Shown: positions 27,178 to 39,531 of the stretch, piece after piece
How the letters are laid out: every line of letters begins with the position of its first letter
How positions within the stretch are numbered: position 1 is the first letter of the stretch
NCBI GenBank assembly: GCA_002189105.1
Contig: NIOB01000001.1
Span: 248,001 to 312,000 of the forward strand
DNA length: 64,000 nt
Source: Saccharibacillus soli
GTDB taxonomy: Bacteria > Bacillota > Bacilli > Paenibacillales > Paenibacillaceae
Direction: 5' to 3'
Notes under the pieces: generated by a model
The model's input: the letters and a program-made list of their open reading frames with translations, nothing else
Told to the model about the DNA's origin: nothing
Database searches by the model: none
Made by a program: the position numbers and the translations under genes

Positions 27178-28431
27178 ATGAGTATCGAAGAATATCAAAA
27201 TACTTACGTCCAACAAGTATTTGCTGACCGCATCGGCGGCGCAAACTACGGGAAGGACACCAACATCTATAAATTTGAGAAGATCAAACGTGCCAAAGCA
27301 GCTGCACGTCAAGCTTTCCCTGATGTAGAATTGATCGACATGGGCGTCGGCGAGCCGGACGAAATGGCGGATGCGGGAATCGTAGCCAAGCTTGCTGAAG
27401 AAGCAGCGAAGCCGGAAAACCGTGGATATGCCGACAATGGCATCCCGGCGTTCAAGGAAGCGGCAGCCCAATATCTGGCGGACGTCTTCAAAGTCGAAGG
27501 CATCGATCCAACGACTGAGATCGTGCACTCCATCGGGTCGAAACCCGCCCTGGCGATGCTTCCGTCCGTCTTCATCAATCCGGGGGATGTATCCATCCTG
27601 ACGGTTCCGGGCTACCCGGTTCTGGGCACGCATACCAAATACGTGGGCGGCGAAGTCTACAACATTCAGCTGACGAAGGAAAATGACTTCCTGCCGGATC
27701 TCGATTCTATCCCAGCCGACATCGCCAAACGTGCGAAGCTGCTGTACCTGAACTATCCAAACAACCCAACCGGTGCCAGCGCAACGCCAGAATTTTTCGC
27801 AAAAGTCGTAGAATGGGCCAAAGCCAACGAAGTGATCGTCGTGCACGATGCTCCGTACGCGGCGCTGACTTATGATGGTCTGAAGCCGCTCAGCTTCCTG
27901 AGCACACCAGGAGCCAAGGATGTTGGCATCGAGCTGCACTCCCTGTCCAAGTCGTACAACATGACTGGCTGGAGAATTGGCTTTGTAGCGGGCAACCCGC
28001 TGATCGTCAAAGCGTTCAGCGACGTGAAGGACAACAATGACTCCGGTCAGTTCATTGCGATTCAGAAAGCGGCTGCGTACGGTCTGGCTAATCCGCAGAT
28101 TACGGAAGCCATCGCGGAGAAATACTCCCGCCGTCATGACATGCTCGTTGGGGCATTGAATGAATTGGGCTTCACGGCTTCCAAGCCAAAAGGTTCGTTC
28201 TTCCTGTACGTGCAGGCGCCAAAAGGCATCAAGGGCGGACAAAGCTTCGACAGCGGCGAAGCGTTCTCGCAGTTCCTGATCCGTGAAAAACTGATTTCTA
28301 CGGTGCCTTGGGATGATGCCGGTTCGTTCGTACGCTTCTCCGTAACCTTTGAAGCCAAAGGGGAAGAAGAAGAAAAACGCGTAATTCAAGAAATTAAACG
28401 CCGTCTGAGCGACGTTGAATTTGAATTTTAA
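27178..28431 (+). CDS. dapL: LL-diaminopimelate aminotransferase
   Basis: PLP enzyme converting tetrahydrodipicolinate directly to LL-diaminopimelate, the single-step lysine/cell-wall branch. It has 417 residues, a fold-type I aminotransferase with NYPNNPTGA near residue 196 and the Schiff-base lysine in LHSLSKSYNMTGWR (about residue 262). The N-terminal segment around FADRIGGANYG fits DapL. A PatA/AspC-like specificity cannot be excluded by eye. The ATG follows GAGGAG. A terminator lies immediately downstream, so it is probably monocistronic. Confidence 0.85.
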   Translation: MSIEEYQNTYVQQVFADRIGGANYGKDTNIYKFEKIKRAKAAARQAFPDVELIDMGVGEPDEMADAGIVAKLAEEAAKPENRGYADNGIPAFKEAAAQYLADVFKVEGIDPTTEIVHSIGSKPALAMLPSVFINPGDVSILTVPGYPVLGTHTKYVGGEVYNIQLTKENDFLPDLDSIPADIAKRAKLLYLNYPNNPTGASATPEFFAKVVEWAKANEVIVVHDAPYAALTYDGLKPLSFLSTPGAKDVGIELHSLSKSYNMTGWRIGFVAGNPLIVKAFSDVKDNNDSGQFIAIQKAAAYGLANPQITEAIAEKYSRRHDMLVGALNELGFTASKPKGSFFLYVQAPKGIKGGQSFDSGEAFSQFLIREKLISTVPWDDAGSFVRFSVTFEAKGEEEEKRVIQEIKRRLSDVEFEF

Positions 28432-28451
28432 GCCTCAACTTTAACTATTGG

Positions 28452-28488
28452 AAAAAGCTTTTTACCCCCATGGGTAAAAAGCTTTTTT
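28452..28488 (+). terminator. Terminator after dapL
   Basis: A perfect 16-bp stem (arms 28452-28467 and 28472-28487) with the loop CCAT. The 3' arm ends in a T run. It is nearly symmetrical and could act in both directions. Confidence 0.9.
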
Positions 28489-28550
28489 TGTATAAGCAGG
28501 AAAATGGGGAAGTGATCGGGTATAAAAGAGAGGGAGACTTTTGTCATCTG

Positions 28551-28565
28551 GTGCAAACGTTTGAC
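28551..28565. promoter_or_regulatory. LacI/CcpA-type operator upstream of pgmB
   Basis: GTGCAAACGTTTGAC is a near-palindrome centred on CG, typical of LacI-family operators (for example MalR-like or cre sites). It lies 57 bp before the pgmB start. As a CcpA cre site it has two mismatches, so a sugar-specific LacI regulator is equally possible. Confidence 0.4.
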
Positions 28566-28621
28566 CTACGAGCGGCAAGAGGACAGCAGCAGAATCTTAC
28601 TTACCGAGAAGGAGTGTTTGA

Positions 28622-29254
28622 TTGTTGGAGACACAAGCCATTATTTTTGACCTTGACGGAGTTATCGTATCCACCGACCATTATCATTATCGAGCCTGGA
28701 AGCAGATCGCAGACCGCGAGGGTGTACCTTTTGACGAGAACCGCAATGTCCTGCTGCGAGGAGTAAGCCGGGAAGAGAGCCTGGAGATTCTGCTGGAGTT
28801 AGCTTCGCGGCCTTACTCAGCTGAGGAGAAGAAAAAGCTGGCGGAGGAGAAAAACGAGATCTATCGCGGGCTGCTAACCGAGCTGACCCCCGCAGATATT
28901 CTGCCAGGCGTGCTGACCTGGATCGATCGGGCCAAAGAAAAGGGGCTGCGAACAGCGATCGGCTCTTCCAGCAAAAATACAGATTTTATTTTGGAACGGA
29001 TTGGATTGTCGGACACCTTCGACGCTGTAGTTACCGGAGCCGATGTGACGCACAGCAAACCCGCACCTGATATTTTCCTGCTGGCGGCTGAACGTCTGGG
29101 CGTCCCGGCTGGCGCATGTTGGGTAGTCGAAGATGCACCAGCGGGCATTCAGGCTGCCAAGGCAGCAGGAATGAAGACGCTGGGAGTAGGCGAATTCGTC
29201 AAAGACGTTGATCCGGATCGTTGGGCAATGACACTTGGAGATGCGGAACTGTAG
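28622..29254 (+). CDS. pgmB: Beta-phosphoglucomutase (HAD superfamily)
   Basis: Interconverts beta-glucose 1-phosphate and glucose 6-phosphate in maltose or trehalose breakdown by phosphorylases. It has 210 residues. The HAD nucleophile and acid are D10 and D12 in IIFDLDGVI. The cap domain carries LLRGVSREESLEIL; GSSSKN is motif II, and KPAPDIFLLAAERLG and VVEDAPAGIQAAKAAGM are motifs III and IV. It starts with TTG 28622 after AAGGAG. The usual partner, a maltose/trehalose phosphorylase, is not in this window, so the gene stands alone. Confidence 0.88.
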   Translation: MLETQAIIFDLDGVIVSTDHYHYRAWKQIADREGVPFDENRNVLLRGVSREESLEILLELASRPYSAEEKKKLAEEKNEIYRGLLTELTPADILPGVLTWIDRAKEKGLRTAIGSSSKNTDFILERIGLSDTFDAVVTGADVTHSKPAPDIFLLAAERLGVPAGACWVVEDAPAGIQAAKAAGMKTLGVGEFVKDVDPDRWAMTLGDAEL

Positions 29255-29396
29255 CTCAGAGATTGAATATACGGAAAATAACCTGGAGTTTGACTGAACG
29301 ATCCAAGAAGAGGTCAAATAAAGAGTTGAATAGAAAATTAAGTAGAGTGTTAAGTAGAAAGTTGAAAAAGCGGTAGTCCCGATCTGCAAGCAAAAA

Positions 29397-29421
29397 GCCG
29401 CCGAGGAGTTCCCTCGGCGGC
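29397..29421 (-). terminator. Terminator of the chemoreceptor gene (minus strand)
   Basis: GCCGCCGAGG (29397-29406) and CCTCGGCGGC (29412-29421) form a 10-bp stem. Read on the minus strand it is followed by five Ts (29396-29392), so it should stop leftward transcription from the mcp gene. Confidence 0.85.
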
Positions 29422-29424
29422 GTG

Positions 29425-29453
29425 GAGCTTTCCCTAGGTGGAAAGCTCTTTTT
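29425..29453 (+). terminator. Terminator of pgmB (plus strand)
   Basis: GAGCTTTCC (29425-29433) and GGAAAGCTC (29440-29448) with the loop CTAGGT, then TTTTT. It stops rightward transcription before the convergent mcp gene. Confidence 0.85.
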
Positions 29454-29488
29454 GTTTTCATTAGCTTATAGCAGACGGAAAACCATCA

Positions 29489-31480
29489 TCAGTTGATCTT
29501 AAAGCGTTCCACTTCGCCTTGCAGCTGTTCAGCCAAATCGGCGAGTGAAGCGGAAGACTCCCGAATCTCTTCCATCGAGGCCAACTGCTGCTCGGCTGCG
29601 GCTGCAATCTCGTGGGTGCCGGACTGATTGGCTTCGGCAGCACGTGAGATTTCGTGTACGGCCTGAGCCACTTCTTCGGCATGACCAACCACTTCGCCAA
29701 GACGAGTATTCATGCCACTTAGATCTGTAGACACAGACTCTGCCGACTCTCGAAGCTGACGCAGATTGCTTGCGGTCAGTTCTGCGCTCTCCAGGCTGCC
29801 CGTTACCGAGGAGCGAATCTCAACGAAGGTCTTCAGCGATGCTTGAATATCCGAGACGATGTCCTGAATGAGGCCTTCGATCATCTTGGCGGAATCCGCC
29901 GATTGCTGCGCCAATTTCTTGACTTCACTCGCTACGACGGTGAATCCTTGACCTGCGGCTCCCGCTCTTGCTGCTTCAATCGAGGCGTTAAGGGCCAGCA
30001 GATTGGTCTGGGAGGCGATCTCATCGATCGTCTGAAGGATGCTGGTGATGGTCTTCGACTTATCGGCCAGTCCCGAGATCACTTCGCCGCCTGCACGGAC
30101 GGAGTCGTCAATCTCGCGCATCCGCTGAAGCGTCAGTTCGACCAATTGATCGCCTTCACCCGCCATTTCCGATGCCTGACGAGAAGACGAAGCCAAGCGT
30201 TCGGAGCCGGTACGCAGTTCGGACAGCTGTTCAAAGACTTCAGCCAACCGCTGCGAGCTGCCCGCCACGTTTTCGCTCTGACGTTCGCTGCTGACGGCAA
30301 AGCCTTCAATGGCTTCCGTAATTTGACGGCTGGCCTTGCCGGTATGTTCGGCGCTGGCACTAAGCTGCTCGGATGAAGCCGCTACATCCGATACGGAAGA
30401 GGTAATGGAACGAACCAATCCACTGAGCGACGTATTCATGTTCTGGAACGCATCCGCCAGCTTGGAGATTTCATCACTGCCTTTGTCTTCGATCGAACCG
30501 GTCAAATCACCTGAGCTGATCGCTTCAGCAGCAACCGAAACACGGCGCAGACGGCGGGCGATCGAGCGGGTCAACAGCCATACGGCGGTTCCGCCAACGA
30601 TCAGCGCTACCGCCAGGACAATCAACAGGCGATAGAGAATCGGCTGGGAAGCGTCAGTCACTTCTTTTTGATAATAACTGCCTGCAATGATCCATCCGCT
30701 CACGGCGTTCTTTTCGTAGACCAGCACTTTCGGTTGATCTTCAAACGTATAATCGAAGCGCCCTTCAGCCGTCTTTTGTGCAGCCAACTGCATGGAAATG
30801 CTGTTGCTGGAGCCAGCCTCAACGGTAGGATGCGAGATATATGTTCCGCTTGACGATACGATAAACGCATATCCGCCGGAACCAATGTGGATGCTTTCCG
30901 TCGTTTTGAGCAGGGAATCAATCGACAGATCGATGCCGACCACGCCGCTGCCATCCTTGAGCGTCTTGGCGACGGTAATGCCTGCTTTGCCCGTCGAAGC
31001 CGAGATATAAGGTTCCGTCACCGCGACTTTGCCCGGCGTCTTCATCGCAGCGCCATACCAGTCCCGGGTACGTGGATCATAACCATCCGGGAGGTTGTCG
31101 TAAGTCGAAGCGATGTAGATGCCTTTGGACGAGCCGGCATAAGCCAGATCCACATCGTTTTGCGCGAGATCATAAGTCTTCAGAGCGGCGTTGGTTACTC
31201 CAACAGCCGATCCTTCGTTTTCAAAAGACGTCGCGTTTAAGGTATCAGCCAGATAATCGACTGCTGCGATTCGAGAGTTCAGATCCCGTTCAATCACCGA
31301 ATTCATCGTCTGCACACTGGAAGAAGCGCTTTTAATCAGCTCGTTACTCATCGCCGATTCGGCCAGGCGATAGGATAACCAAGCGGAGGCCAGCAGTGAG
31401 ACCACCAGAACGACGGAGAAAAAAATCAGCAGTTTGTTGCCTAAAGATAATGAAAAGGTACGTTTCTTAAAAAATGTCAT
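29489..31480 (-). CDS. Methyl-accepting chemotaxis protein with dCache sensor domain
   Basis: Transmembrane chemoreceptor that signals through CheA/CheW. It has 663 residues: TM1 about 13-36, an extracellular double-Cache domain (about 40-280, with the [10 protein letters not shown] and GVVGIDLSI segments seen in amine and amino-acid binding Cache domains), TM2 about 283-305, HAMP about 305-360 and a cytoplasmic signalling domain. The hairpin tip [20 protein letters not shown] is intact. It lies opposite to its neighbours and interrupts the rluD-pyrR neighbourhood known from Bacillus. The ATG follows GAGGAGGAG. The ligand is unknown. Confidence 0.95.
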   Translation of the reverse strand: MTFFKKRTFSLSLGNKLLIFFSVVLVVSLLASAWLSYRLAESAMSNELIKSASSSVQTMNSVIERDLNSRIAAVDYLADTLNATSFENEGSAVGVTNAALKTYDLAQNDVDLAYAGSSKGIYIASTYDNLPDGYDPRTRDWYGAAMKTPGKVAVTEPYISASTGKAGITVAKTLKDGSGVVGIDLSIDSLLKTTESIHIGSGGYAFIVSSSGTYISHPTVEAGSSNSISMQLAAQKTAEGRFDYTFEDQPKVLVYEKNAVSGWIIAGSYYQKEVTDASQPILYRLLIVLAVALIVGGTAVWLLTRSIARRLRRVSVAAEAISSGDLTGSIEDKGSDEISKLADAFQNMNTSLSGLVRSITSSVSDVAASSEQLSASAEHTGKASRQITEAIEGFAVSSERQSENVAGSSQRLAEVFEQLSELRTGSERLASSSRQASEMAGEGDQLVELTLQRMREIDDSVRAGGEVISGLADKSKTITSILQTIDEIASQTNLLALNASIEAARAGAAGQGFTVVASEVKKLAQQSADSAKMIEGLIQDIVSDIQASLKTFVEIRSSVTGSLESAELTASNLRQLRESAESVSTDLSGMNTRLGEVVGHAEEVAQAVHEISRAAEANQSGTHEIAAAAEQQLASMEEIRESSASLADLAEQLQGEVERFKIN

Positions 31481-31749
31481 CTACTAATCTCCTCCTCTGC
31501 ACGTACACTCTATATGTCGGCAGAACCTTTCCGAAAATCAAGCAAACGTTTTCGATAAAAAACCCCACTGAAGCCGACAAATATAATAGTAAAAACACTT
31601 GAATAAATACAACAATTAAATGTATAATTATAAATACAAAAACAATGACATCCCGAGTTAAGTTGGGTTGTGCGCATACAGGCTGCATGAAAGCCTCGCG
31701 GTTAATGTCTGTAAAAAGGCATGGCGAGGAAGCAAGGTAAGGTGGGTGG

Positions 31750-31778
31750 TTGACAGGAGGACACCCTTCTGTCATAAT
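31750..31778 (+). promoter_or_regulatory. Promoter of the pyr operon
   Basis: A perfect TTGACA (31750-31755), a 17-bp spacer and CATAAT (31773-31778). It lies about 50 bp before the PyrR-binding loop, giving a leader of about 265 nt before pyrR. Confidence 0.75.
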
Positions 31779-31784
31779 TCATTG

Positions 31785-31968
31785 CAACAGAGGCGCAGGC
31801 TGCGCCCAATGAATAGCACCTTTAATTCAGTCCCGTGAGACTGGCAAGGTAACGTGAACGACGATTCACTGGAGAGGCATCCGCCGAGAGCGGACTATTT
31901 TCCGGAACTTTTCGTCGCATCCATGTGTCGATTTCGACCCCTTGTCCACTCGGGCAAGGGGTCTTTTT
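31785..31968 (+). promoter_or_regulatory. PyrR-controlled attenuator
   Basis: CAGTCCCGTGAGACTG (31828-31843) matches the PyrR binding loop (ARUCCNGNGAGRYU) and forms the anti-antiterminator hairpin. The terminator stem GACCCCTTG (31936-31944) with CAAGGGGTC (31955-31963) and TTTTT follows. With UMP bound, PyrR should hold the first hairpin and allow termination. It is the only such site I find in the operon. Confidence 0.9.
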
Positions 31969-31979
31969 GCATGAGTTGA

Positions 31980-33514
<1,535 letters not shown>

Positions 33515-33619
33515 AATGCGGCGATGAAGCGGAGAAGCGATAGAGTAAACGGATGGAAAGCATATAGAGCGAACGGCGGCTGAACCAGATCGAGAACGGA
33601 ATCGGGAGGACTTTGAACA

Positions 33620-34957
33620 ATGACGACTTATACGAACGTGGATGTATGGATTCAAAACGCGAAAGTGCTGGGCGAAGATGGAGAACTGCGGCAGAGCGAC
33701 ATCCTGATTGGCGGAGGCAAAGTGCTGGCGCTGACGGGTGAACAAGATCAGCCTGCTGCCAGCGACGTGAGCGGCGAACAGCTGACTGTTTACAACGCAC
33801 AGGGCAAGCTGGTCACACCGGGTCTGATCGACATGCACGTCCATCTGCGCGAACCGGGTTTTGAACATAAAGAAACGATTGAGACAGGCGCACGTTCAGC
33901 GGCGCAGGGCGGATTCACCACAATCGCCTGCATGCCGAACACCAAGCCGGTCACGGACAACCCCGAGACGGTCAAGCTGATACTGGACAAAGCCAAGGAA
34001 GCCAATCTGGTAAACGTGCTGCCTTACGCAGCGATCACGAAGAACGAACTGGGACGCGAGCTGACGGACTTTGAAGCACTGAAAGCCGCAGGTGCGATCG
34101 GGTTTACAGACGACGGAGTCGGCGTGCAGAACGCACAGATGATGAAGGATGCCATGACGAAGGCCGCCGAGCTGGGCATGCCGGTCATCGCGCACTGTGA
34201 AGACGACTCCCTGGTCAAAGGTCTGTATGTCTCCGAAGGCAACTTTGCGAAAAAGCACGGCATCAAAGGAATTCCTAACGAGTCTGAAGCCATCCATGTA
34301 GGACGCGACGTGCTGCTGGCTGAAGCCACAGGCGTGCATTACCATGTCTGCCATGTCAGCACCGAACAGTCCATCCGCTTGATCCGCCTGGCGAAGTCCA
34401 TCGGGGTGAAGGTTACAGCCGAAGTATGCCCGCACCATCTGGTGCTGTCGGATGAGGACATTCCGGGGATGGATGCCAACTGGAAAATGAATCCACCGCT
34501 GCGTACACCGCGCGATGTAGCCGCCTGCATCGAAGCGCTGGAAGACGGCACAATCGACATCATCGTCACCGACCATGCGCCGCACAGTGAAGAGGAAAAG
34601 GCGAAAGGCATGCAGCTTGCACCGTTTGGCATCGTGGGCTTCGAGACGGCCTTCCCGCTGCTGTATACGAAATTTGTCCAGACCGGTCTGTGGAGCCTCG
34701 ACTTCCTCGTCCGTCGAATGACGCAGGACCCGGCTCGCGTATTCGGACTGGAATCCGGCAAGCTTGAAGTCGGAGCGACTGCCGACCTGACGATCATCGA
34801 CCTGGAACTGGAGAAGGCGGTTGATCCCGCTGAGTTCGCCACCAAGGGACGGAATACGCCATTCACAGGCTGGAAGCTGGCAGGATGGCCTGTGGCAACC
34901 TTCGTAAGCGGCCGCGCGGTATTCGGTGCCGAGCACGCCCAGAACGTCAACGCCTAG
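33620..34957 (+). CDS. pyrC: Dihydroorotase
   Basis: Closes carbamoyl-aspartate to dihydroorotate. It has 445 residues, the class I (amidohydrolase) type with two metals: DMHVHLREPGFEHKET near residue 71, PNTKPVTDN, HCEDDSL, HVSTEQS and the metal aspartate in VTDHAPHSEEEKA near residue 316. A 105-bp gap separates it from pyrB, without an attenuator that I can recognise. Confidence 0.96.
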   Translation: MTTYTNVDVWIQNAKVLGEDGELRQSDILIGGGKVLALTGEQDQPAASDVSGEQLTVYNAQGKLVTPGLIDMHVHLREPGFEHKETIETGARSAAQGGFTTIACMPNTKPVTDNPETVKLILDKAKEANLVNVLPYAAITKNELGRELTDFEALKAAGAIGFTDDGVGVQNAQMMKDAMTKAAELGMPVIAHCEDDSLVKGLYVSEGNFAKKHGIKGIPNESEAIHVGRDVLLAEATGVHYHVCHVSTEQSIRLIRLAKSIGVKVTAEVCPHHLVLSDEDIPGMDANWKMNPPLRTPRDVAACIEALEDGTIDIIVTDHAPHSEEEKAKGMQLAPFGIVGFETAFPLLYTKFVQTGLWSLDFLVRRMTQDPARVFGLESGKLEVGATADLTIIDLELEKAVDPAEFATKGRNTPFTGWKLAGWPVATFVSGRAVFGAEHAQNVNA

Positions 34958-35035
34958 ATCGACCTTTCCGGTTCATTAGAGTCATCACACATACACCCAA
35001 AAGCATTTCTTCATATATAAGGAGGATTCCACATC

Positions 35036-36166
35036 ATGCAGGCAAAACTTCTGCTCGAAGACGGCACTCTGTTCACAGGCCGCTCGTTCGGTGCGCAAGG
35101 CGACACAACTGGCGAGGTTGTATTCAATACGGGAATTACAGGTTATCAAGAGGTGCTGTCCGATCCATCGTACTGCAATCAGATCGTGACCATGACCTAC
35201 CCGCTGATCGGCAACTATGGCATCACCCGCGACGACTTTGAATCGGTTCGACCGTTCGTGAACGGCTTCGTCGTACGGCGCTATGAGCCAGTGCCAAGCA
35301 ACTGGCGTGCGGAATACACGCTGGACGAGCTGCTCAAGGAGCATGGCATCGTGGGGATCAGCGACATCGACACCCGGATGCTGACCCGCCTGCTGCGCAA
35401 CCATGGAACGATGCGCGGGATTCTCGCCGCTGGCGATCGTCCGGTCGAAGAGTTGAAGGAGATGTTGGAAGCTTCCGTGCTGGTCAACGATCAGGTGAAA
35501 AAGACATCCACACCGCATGTGTACAACAGCCCAGGGCACGGTGAACGCATCGTCCTGATCGACTACGGCGCAAAAAGCGGCATTGTGCGTGAACTGAGCG
35601 CCCGCGGCTGCGACATCGTGGTCGTTCCGCAGGACATTACAGCCGAACAGATTCGACGCCTCAACCCAGACGGCATCCAGCTGTCCAACGGCCCTGGAGA
35701 CCCTAAGGACGTTCCCCATGCAGTCGAGACACTCAAACAGCTGCTTGGCGAGTATCCGATTTTCGGGATCTGCCTGGGACACCAGCTGCTGGCACTGGCT
35801 GGTGGAGCAGATACCGAAAAGCTCAAGTTCGGTCACCGCGGCGGCAACCATCCGGTCAAAGAACTGGAGACGGGACGCTGCTATATCACTTCGCAAAACC
35901 ATGGTTACACGGTCAAGGAAGATTCACTGGCCGGTACCGATTTTGAAGTGACTCACATCAACAATAACGACAAGACGATTGAAGGTATCCGCCATAAGAG
36001 CTACCCGGCCTTCTCGGTGCAGTATCACCCTGAAGCTGCGCCAGGCCCGTTCGATAACAGCTACCTGTTCGACCGCTTCATCGAGATGATCCGCGAATAT
36101 AAGAAAAGCAGTCCGAAACAGCCGCGTCAAGCGGCGATGATGGCCGCCATGAGAGGAGCACGCTAA
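35036..36166 (+). CDS. carA: Carbamoyl phosphate synthase small subunit (pyrimidine-type)
   Basis: Glutamine amidotransferase subunit that feeds ammonia to CarB. It has 376 residues. The N-terminal CPSase domain has [16 protein letters not shown]; the class I GATase domain has the nucleophile C246 in [10 protein letters not shown] and the His-Glu pair in [11 protein letters not shown]. The ATG follows AAGGAGG. Placed 2 bp before carB inside the pyr operon, it is the pyrimidine-regulated (pyrAA-type) enzyme. Confidence 0.97.
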   Translation: MQAKLLLEDGTLFTGRSFGAQGDTTGEVVFNTGITGYQEVLSDPSYCNQIVTMTYPLIGNYGITRDDFESVRPFVNGFVVRRYEPVPSNWRAEYTLDELLKEHGIVGISDIDTRMLTRLLRNHGTMRGILAAGDRPVEELKEMLEASVLVNDQVKKTSTPHVYNSPGHGERIVLIDYGAKSGIVRELSARGCDIVVVPQDITAEQIRRLNPDGIQLSNGPGDPKDVPHAVETLKQLLGEYPIFGICLGHQLLALAGGADTEKLKFGHRGGNHPVKELETGRCYITSQNHGYTVKEDSLAGTDFEVTHINNNDKTIEGIRHKSYPAFSVQYHPEAAPGPFDNSYLFDRFIEMIREYKKSSPKQPRQAAMMAAMRGAR

Positions 36167-36168
36167 TT

Positions 36169-39100
36169 ATGCCGAAAAACAATAAACTCAAAAAAATCCT
36201 GGTGATTGGCTCCGGTCCGATCGTCATTGGTCAGGCGGCTGAGTTCGATTACGCCGGTACACAGGCGTGCCAAGCCCTCAAAGAAGAAGGCGTTGAGGTC
36301 GTGCTGATTAACAGCAACCCGGCAACGATCATGACCGATACCAACATGGCTGACAAAGTCTACATTGAGCCAATCACGCTGGACTTCGTTACTCAGGTCA
36401 TTCGTCATGAACGTCCAGATGGTCTGCTGCCGACACTCGGCGGACAAACGGGTCTGAACATGGCGGTGGAGCTGGCACGCGCTGGCGTGCTGGAGAGCGA
36501 AAATGTCAAGCTGCTCGGTACACAGCTTCATTCGATTGAAAAAGCGGAAGACCGCGACCTGTTCCGCGACTTGATGCGCGAACTGGAGCAGCCGGTACCG
36601 GACAGCGTAATCGTAACGACACTGGAAGAAGCTCTGGATTTTGCAGGCGAGATCGGTTATCCGATCATCGTGCGTCCGGCCTATACACTGGGTGGAACAG
36701 GCGGCGGCATCTGCGCCAACGAAGAAGAACTGCGCGACATCGTCGCTTCGGGTCTGCGCTACAGCCCAATCGGCCAGTGTCTGGTGGAACGCAGCATCGC
36801 CGGCATGAAGGAAGTCGAATACGAAGTTATGCGCGATGCCAACGATAACTGCATCGTGGTATGTAATATGGAGAACTTCGACCCGGTTGGCGTACATACC
36901 GGCGATAGCATCGTCGTTGCGCCAAGTCAGACGCTGTCTGACCGCGAATATCAAATGCTGCGCTCCGCGTCGCTGAAGATCATCCGCGCGCTGAACATCG
37001 AAGGCGGCTGCAACGTGCAGTTCGCACTCGATCCGCACAGCTTCCAATACTATGTCATCGAAGTCAACCCGCGTGTCAGCCGCTCCTCGGCGCTGGCTTC
37101 CAAAGCGACCGGCTATCCGATCGCCAAGATGGCTGCCAAGATCGCTCTCGGCTATACGCTGGATGAGATCGTCAACCCGGTTACTGGCCAGACTTACGCG
37201 TGCTTCGAGCCTACGCTGGACTACATCGTATCGAAGATCCCGCGCTGGCCGTTCGACAAGTTCACTCGCGCCAACCGTAAACTGGGCACGCAGATGAAAG
37301 CCACCGGCGAAGTCATGGCCATCGGACGTACCTTTGAAGAGTCGATCCACAAGGCTGTTCGCTCGCTGGAGATTGGTACACATCGACTGCTGCTCAAGGG
37401 CGCCAATGAGCTTCCCAAGGAAGAACTGGATTCGCGCCTGGCGAAGCCGGATGACGAGAGAATGTTCCTCGTAGCTGAAGCGTTCCGCCGCGGCTATGCA
37501 CTGGAAGAGATTCAGGATCTGACGAAGATCGACTGGTGGTTCCTTGATAAGATCGAACGCATCGTTGCCTTTGAGACGGTGTTGGCTGAGACGGACGAGC
37601 TTACCGATGAGCTGCTGTATGAAGCGAAGAGAATGGGCTTCACGGACAGAGCGATTGCCGAGCTGCGTGCTCCGGGACGCGAAGGCGGCAAGCTGACGAA
37701 GGAAGCCGAGGTTCGCGCCTACCGCAAAGAAATCGGCCTGGTTCCTGTCTACAAGATGGTGGATACCTGTGCGGCTGAGTTTGAATCCGAGACGCCATAC
37801 TACTACTCGACGTACGAGCAGGAGAATGAAGTTGCTCAGACGGATAAAAAGAAAATCATCGTGCTTGGCTCCGGCCCTATCCGGATCGGTCAGGGCATCG
37901 AGTTCGACTATTCGACCGTACACGCCGTGTGGGCTATCCGCAAAGCGGGCTATGAAGCGGTCATCATCAACAACAACCCGGAGACGGTATCGACGGACTT
38001 CAACACATCCGACCGCCTATACTTTGAGCCGCTGTTCTTCGAGGATGTCATGAACGTGATCGAGCAGGAGCAGCCAATCGGCGTCATCGTGCAGTTCGGT
38101 GGTCAGACGGCGATCAACCTGGCGAAGCCGCTTCAAGACGCAGGAGTCAACATCCTGGGGACTTCGCTGGACAGCATTGACGAAGCGGAAGATCGCAAGC
38201 GTTTTGAAGCGCTGCTGTCGCGTCTGGGCATCGCTCAACCCGCAGGCAAGACGGTCACTTCGGTCGATCAGGCCGTGGATACCGCGCAGAGCCTCGGCTA
38301 TCCGGTACTCGTTCGTCCATCGTATGTCCTGGGTGGACGCGCCATGGAGATCGTCTACTCGGACGAAGAACTGCTCAGTTATATGGAAGAAGCCGTGAAG
38401 ATCAATCCGGAACATCCGGTACTGATCGACCGCTACATGCTGGGCAAGGAAGTGGAAGTCGATGCGATCTGCGACGGCGAGACCGTGCTTGTACCGGGCA
38501 TCATGGAGCACATCGAACGCGCAGGCGTTCACTCCGGTGACTCGATCGCGGTCTATCCACCGCAGCATCTGTCACAGGATCTCAAGGACAAGGTAGTGGA
38601 CATCACCATCCGCATCGCCAAGGAACTCAAGACGGTCGGCCTGGTAAATATCCAGTTCGTCATCTTCAAAGATGAAGTCTATGTCATCGAAGTGAACCCG
38701 CGTTCGTCGCGTACCGTACCGTTCCTGAGCAAGGTAACGGATATTCCGATGGCCAATCTGGCCACGCAGGCGATCCTCGGCGTCAAGCTGGCGGATCTGA
38801 GCTACAAAGAAGGCCTGTGGCCGGAAAGCAAACAAGTCGCGGTCAAAGTACCGGTGTTCTCGTTTGCCAAGCTGCGCCGCGTAGAGCCGACTCTCGGACC
38901 GGAAATGAAGTCCACGGGCGAAGTGATGGGCCGCGACAAGCATTATGCCAAAGCGCTGTATAAAGGACTGGTTGGCGCAGGAATGAAGATTCCGTCCACA
39001 GGTTCGATCATCGTCACCGTAGCCGACAAGGACAAGGCAGAAGCGGTTGAACTAATGCAGGGCTTCTACACCCTGGGCTACTCGATCATGGCGACCGGCG

Positions 39101-39393
39101 GCACAGCCAAAGCGCTGGAGGAAGCCGGTATTCCGGTGACTCGCGTGAACAAGCTGAGTGAAGGCGAACCGAACATTCTGGACAAGATCAGAAACGGCGA
39201 AGCCAACTTCGTCTTCAGCACGCTGACCAAAGGCAAGACGCCAGCGCGTGACGGATTCCGTATCCGCCGCGAAGCGGTAGAGAATGGGGTCGTGTGCATG
39301 ACCTCGCTGGATACCGTCGCTGCCCTGCTCGACATGCTGGAGACGGTAAGCTTCACGTCCCGCGCGATGCCGGTAGGCGCCCTGAACATTTAA
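36169..39393 (+). CDS. carB: Carbamoyl phosphate synthase large subunit
   Basis: Makes carbamoyl phosphate from bicarbonate, ammonia and 2 ATP. It has 1074 residues with two homologous ATP-grasp halves, starting [20 protein letters not shown] (about 10) and [20 protein letters not shown] (about 563). The C-terminal MGS-like allosteric domain (about 935-1074, with the [17 protein letters not shown] loop) binds UMP/PRPP. Both grasp domains retain the EVNPR motifs. Length and order are standard. Confidence 0.98.
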   Translation: MPKNNKLKKILVIGSGPIVIGQAAEFDYAGTQACQALKEEGVEVVLINSNPATIMTDTNMADKVYIEPITLDFVTQVIRHERPDGLLPTLGGQTGLNMAVELARAGVLESENVKLLGTQLHSIEKAEDRDLFRDLMRELEQPVPDSVIVTTLEEALDFAGEIGYPIIVRPAYTLGGTGGGICANEEELRDIVASGLRYSPIGQCLVERSIAGMKEVEYEVMRDANDNCIVVCNMENFDPVGVHTGDSIVVAPSQTLSDREYQMLRSASLKIIRALNIEGGCNVQFALDPHSFQYYVIEVNPRVSRSSALASKATGYPIAKMAAKIALGYTLDEIVNPVTGQTYACFEPTLDYIVSKIPRWPFDKFTRANRKLGTQMKATGEVMAIGRTFEESIHKAVRSLEIGTHRLLLKGANELPKEELDSRLAKPDDERMFLVAEAFRRGYALEEIQDLTKIDWWFLDKIERIVAFETVLAETDELTDELLYEAKRMGFTDRAIAELRAPGREGGKLTKEAEVRAYRKEIGLVPVYKMVDTCAAEFESETPYYYSTYEQENEVAQTDKKKIIVLGSGPIRIGQGIEFDYSTVHAVWAIRKAGYEAVIINNNPETVSTDFNTSDRLYFEPLFFEDVMNVIEQEQPIGVIVQFGGQTAINLAKPLQDAGVNILGTSLDSIDEAEDRKRFEALLSRLGIAQPAGKTVTSVDQAVDTAQSLGYPVLVRPSYVLGGRAMEIVYSDEELLSYMEEAVKINPEHPVLIDRYMLGKEVEVDAICDGETVLVPGIMEHIERAGVHSGDSIAVYPPQHLSQDLKDKVVDITIRIAKELKTVGLVNIQFVIFKDEVYVIEVNPRSSRTVPFLSKVTDIPMANLATQAILGVKLADLSYKEGLWPESKQVAVKVPVFSFAKLRRVEPTLGPEMKSTGEVMGRDKHYAKALYKGLVGAGMKIPSTGSIIVTVADKDKAEAVELMQGFYTLGYSIMATGGTAKALEEAGIPVTRVNKLSEGEPNILDKIRNGEANFVFSTLTKGKTPARDGFRIRREAVENGVVCMTSLDTVAALLDMLETVSFTSRAMPVGALNI

Positions 39394-39439
39394 TCCACAA
39401 TCATTAAACACCAATCATTAGACATCAAGATCGGACGAC

Positions 39440-39468
39440 AGGCGCCATGCAGATTCTGCGGGCGCCTC
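39440..39468. repeat. Nested hairpin between carB and pyrF
   Basis: AGGCGCC pairs with GGCGCCT around an inner GCAG/CTGC stem. No T run follows. It may be an mRNA processing or stability element in the 138-bp carB-pyrF gap. No gene is seen here. Confidence 0.4.
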
Positions 39469-39531
39469 TCGTATGCGCTCGTTCAACCAGAACCACCCAA
39501 TAATCCGAATCTGATGAGATGGAGGAAACGC

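Noticed and set aside
28470-28766. 98-codon frame after dapL
   Set aside because: It starts inside the dapL terminator hairpin and runs into pgmB out of frame.
27178-31480. Genomic island between rluD and pyrR
   Set aside because: dapL, pgmB and the chemoreceptor have normal composition and no mobility genes or repeats; ordinary rearrangement explains it.
36163-37923. 586-codon minus-strand frame opposite carB (and similar long frames opposite pyrC, murG and mraY)
   Set aside because: Shadows of strongly biased, well-identified genes; composition rich in His, Arg and Gln with no domains.
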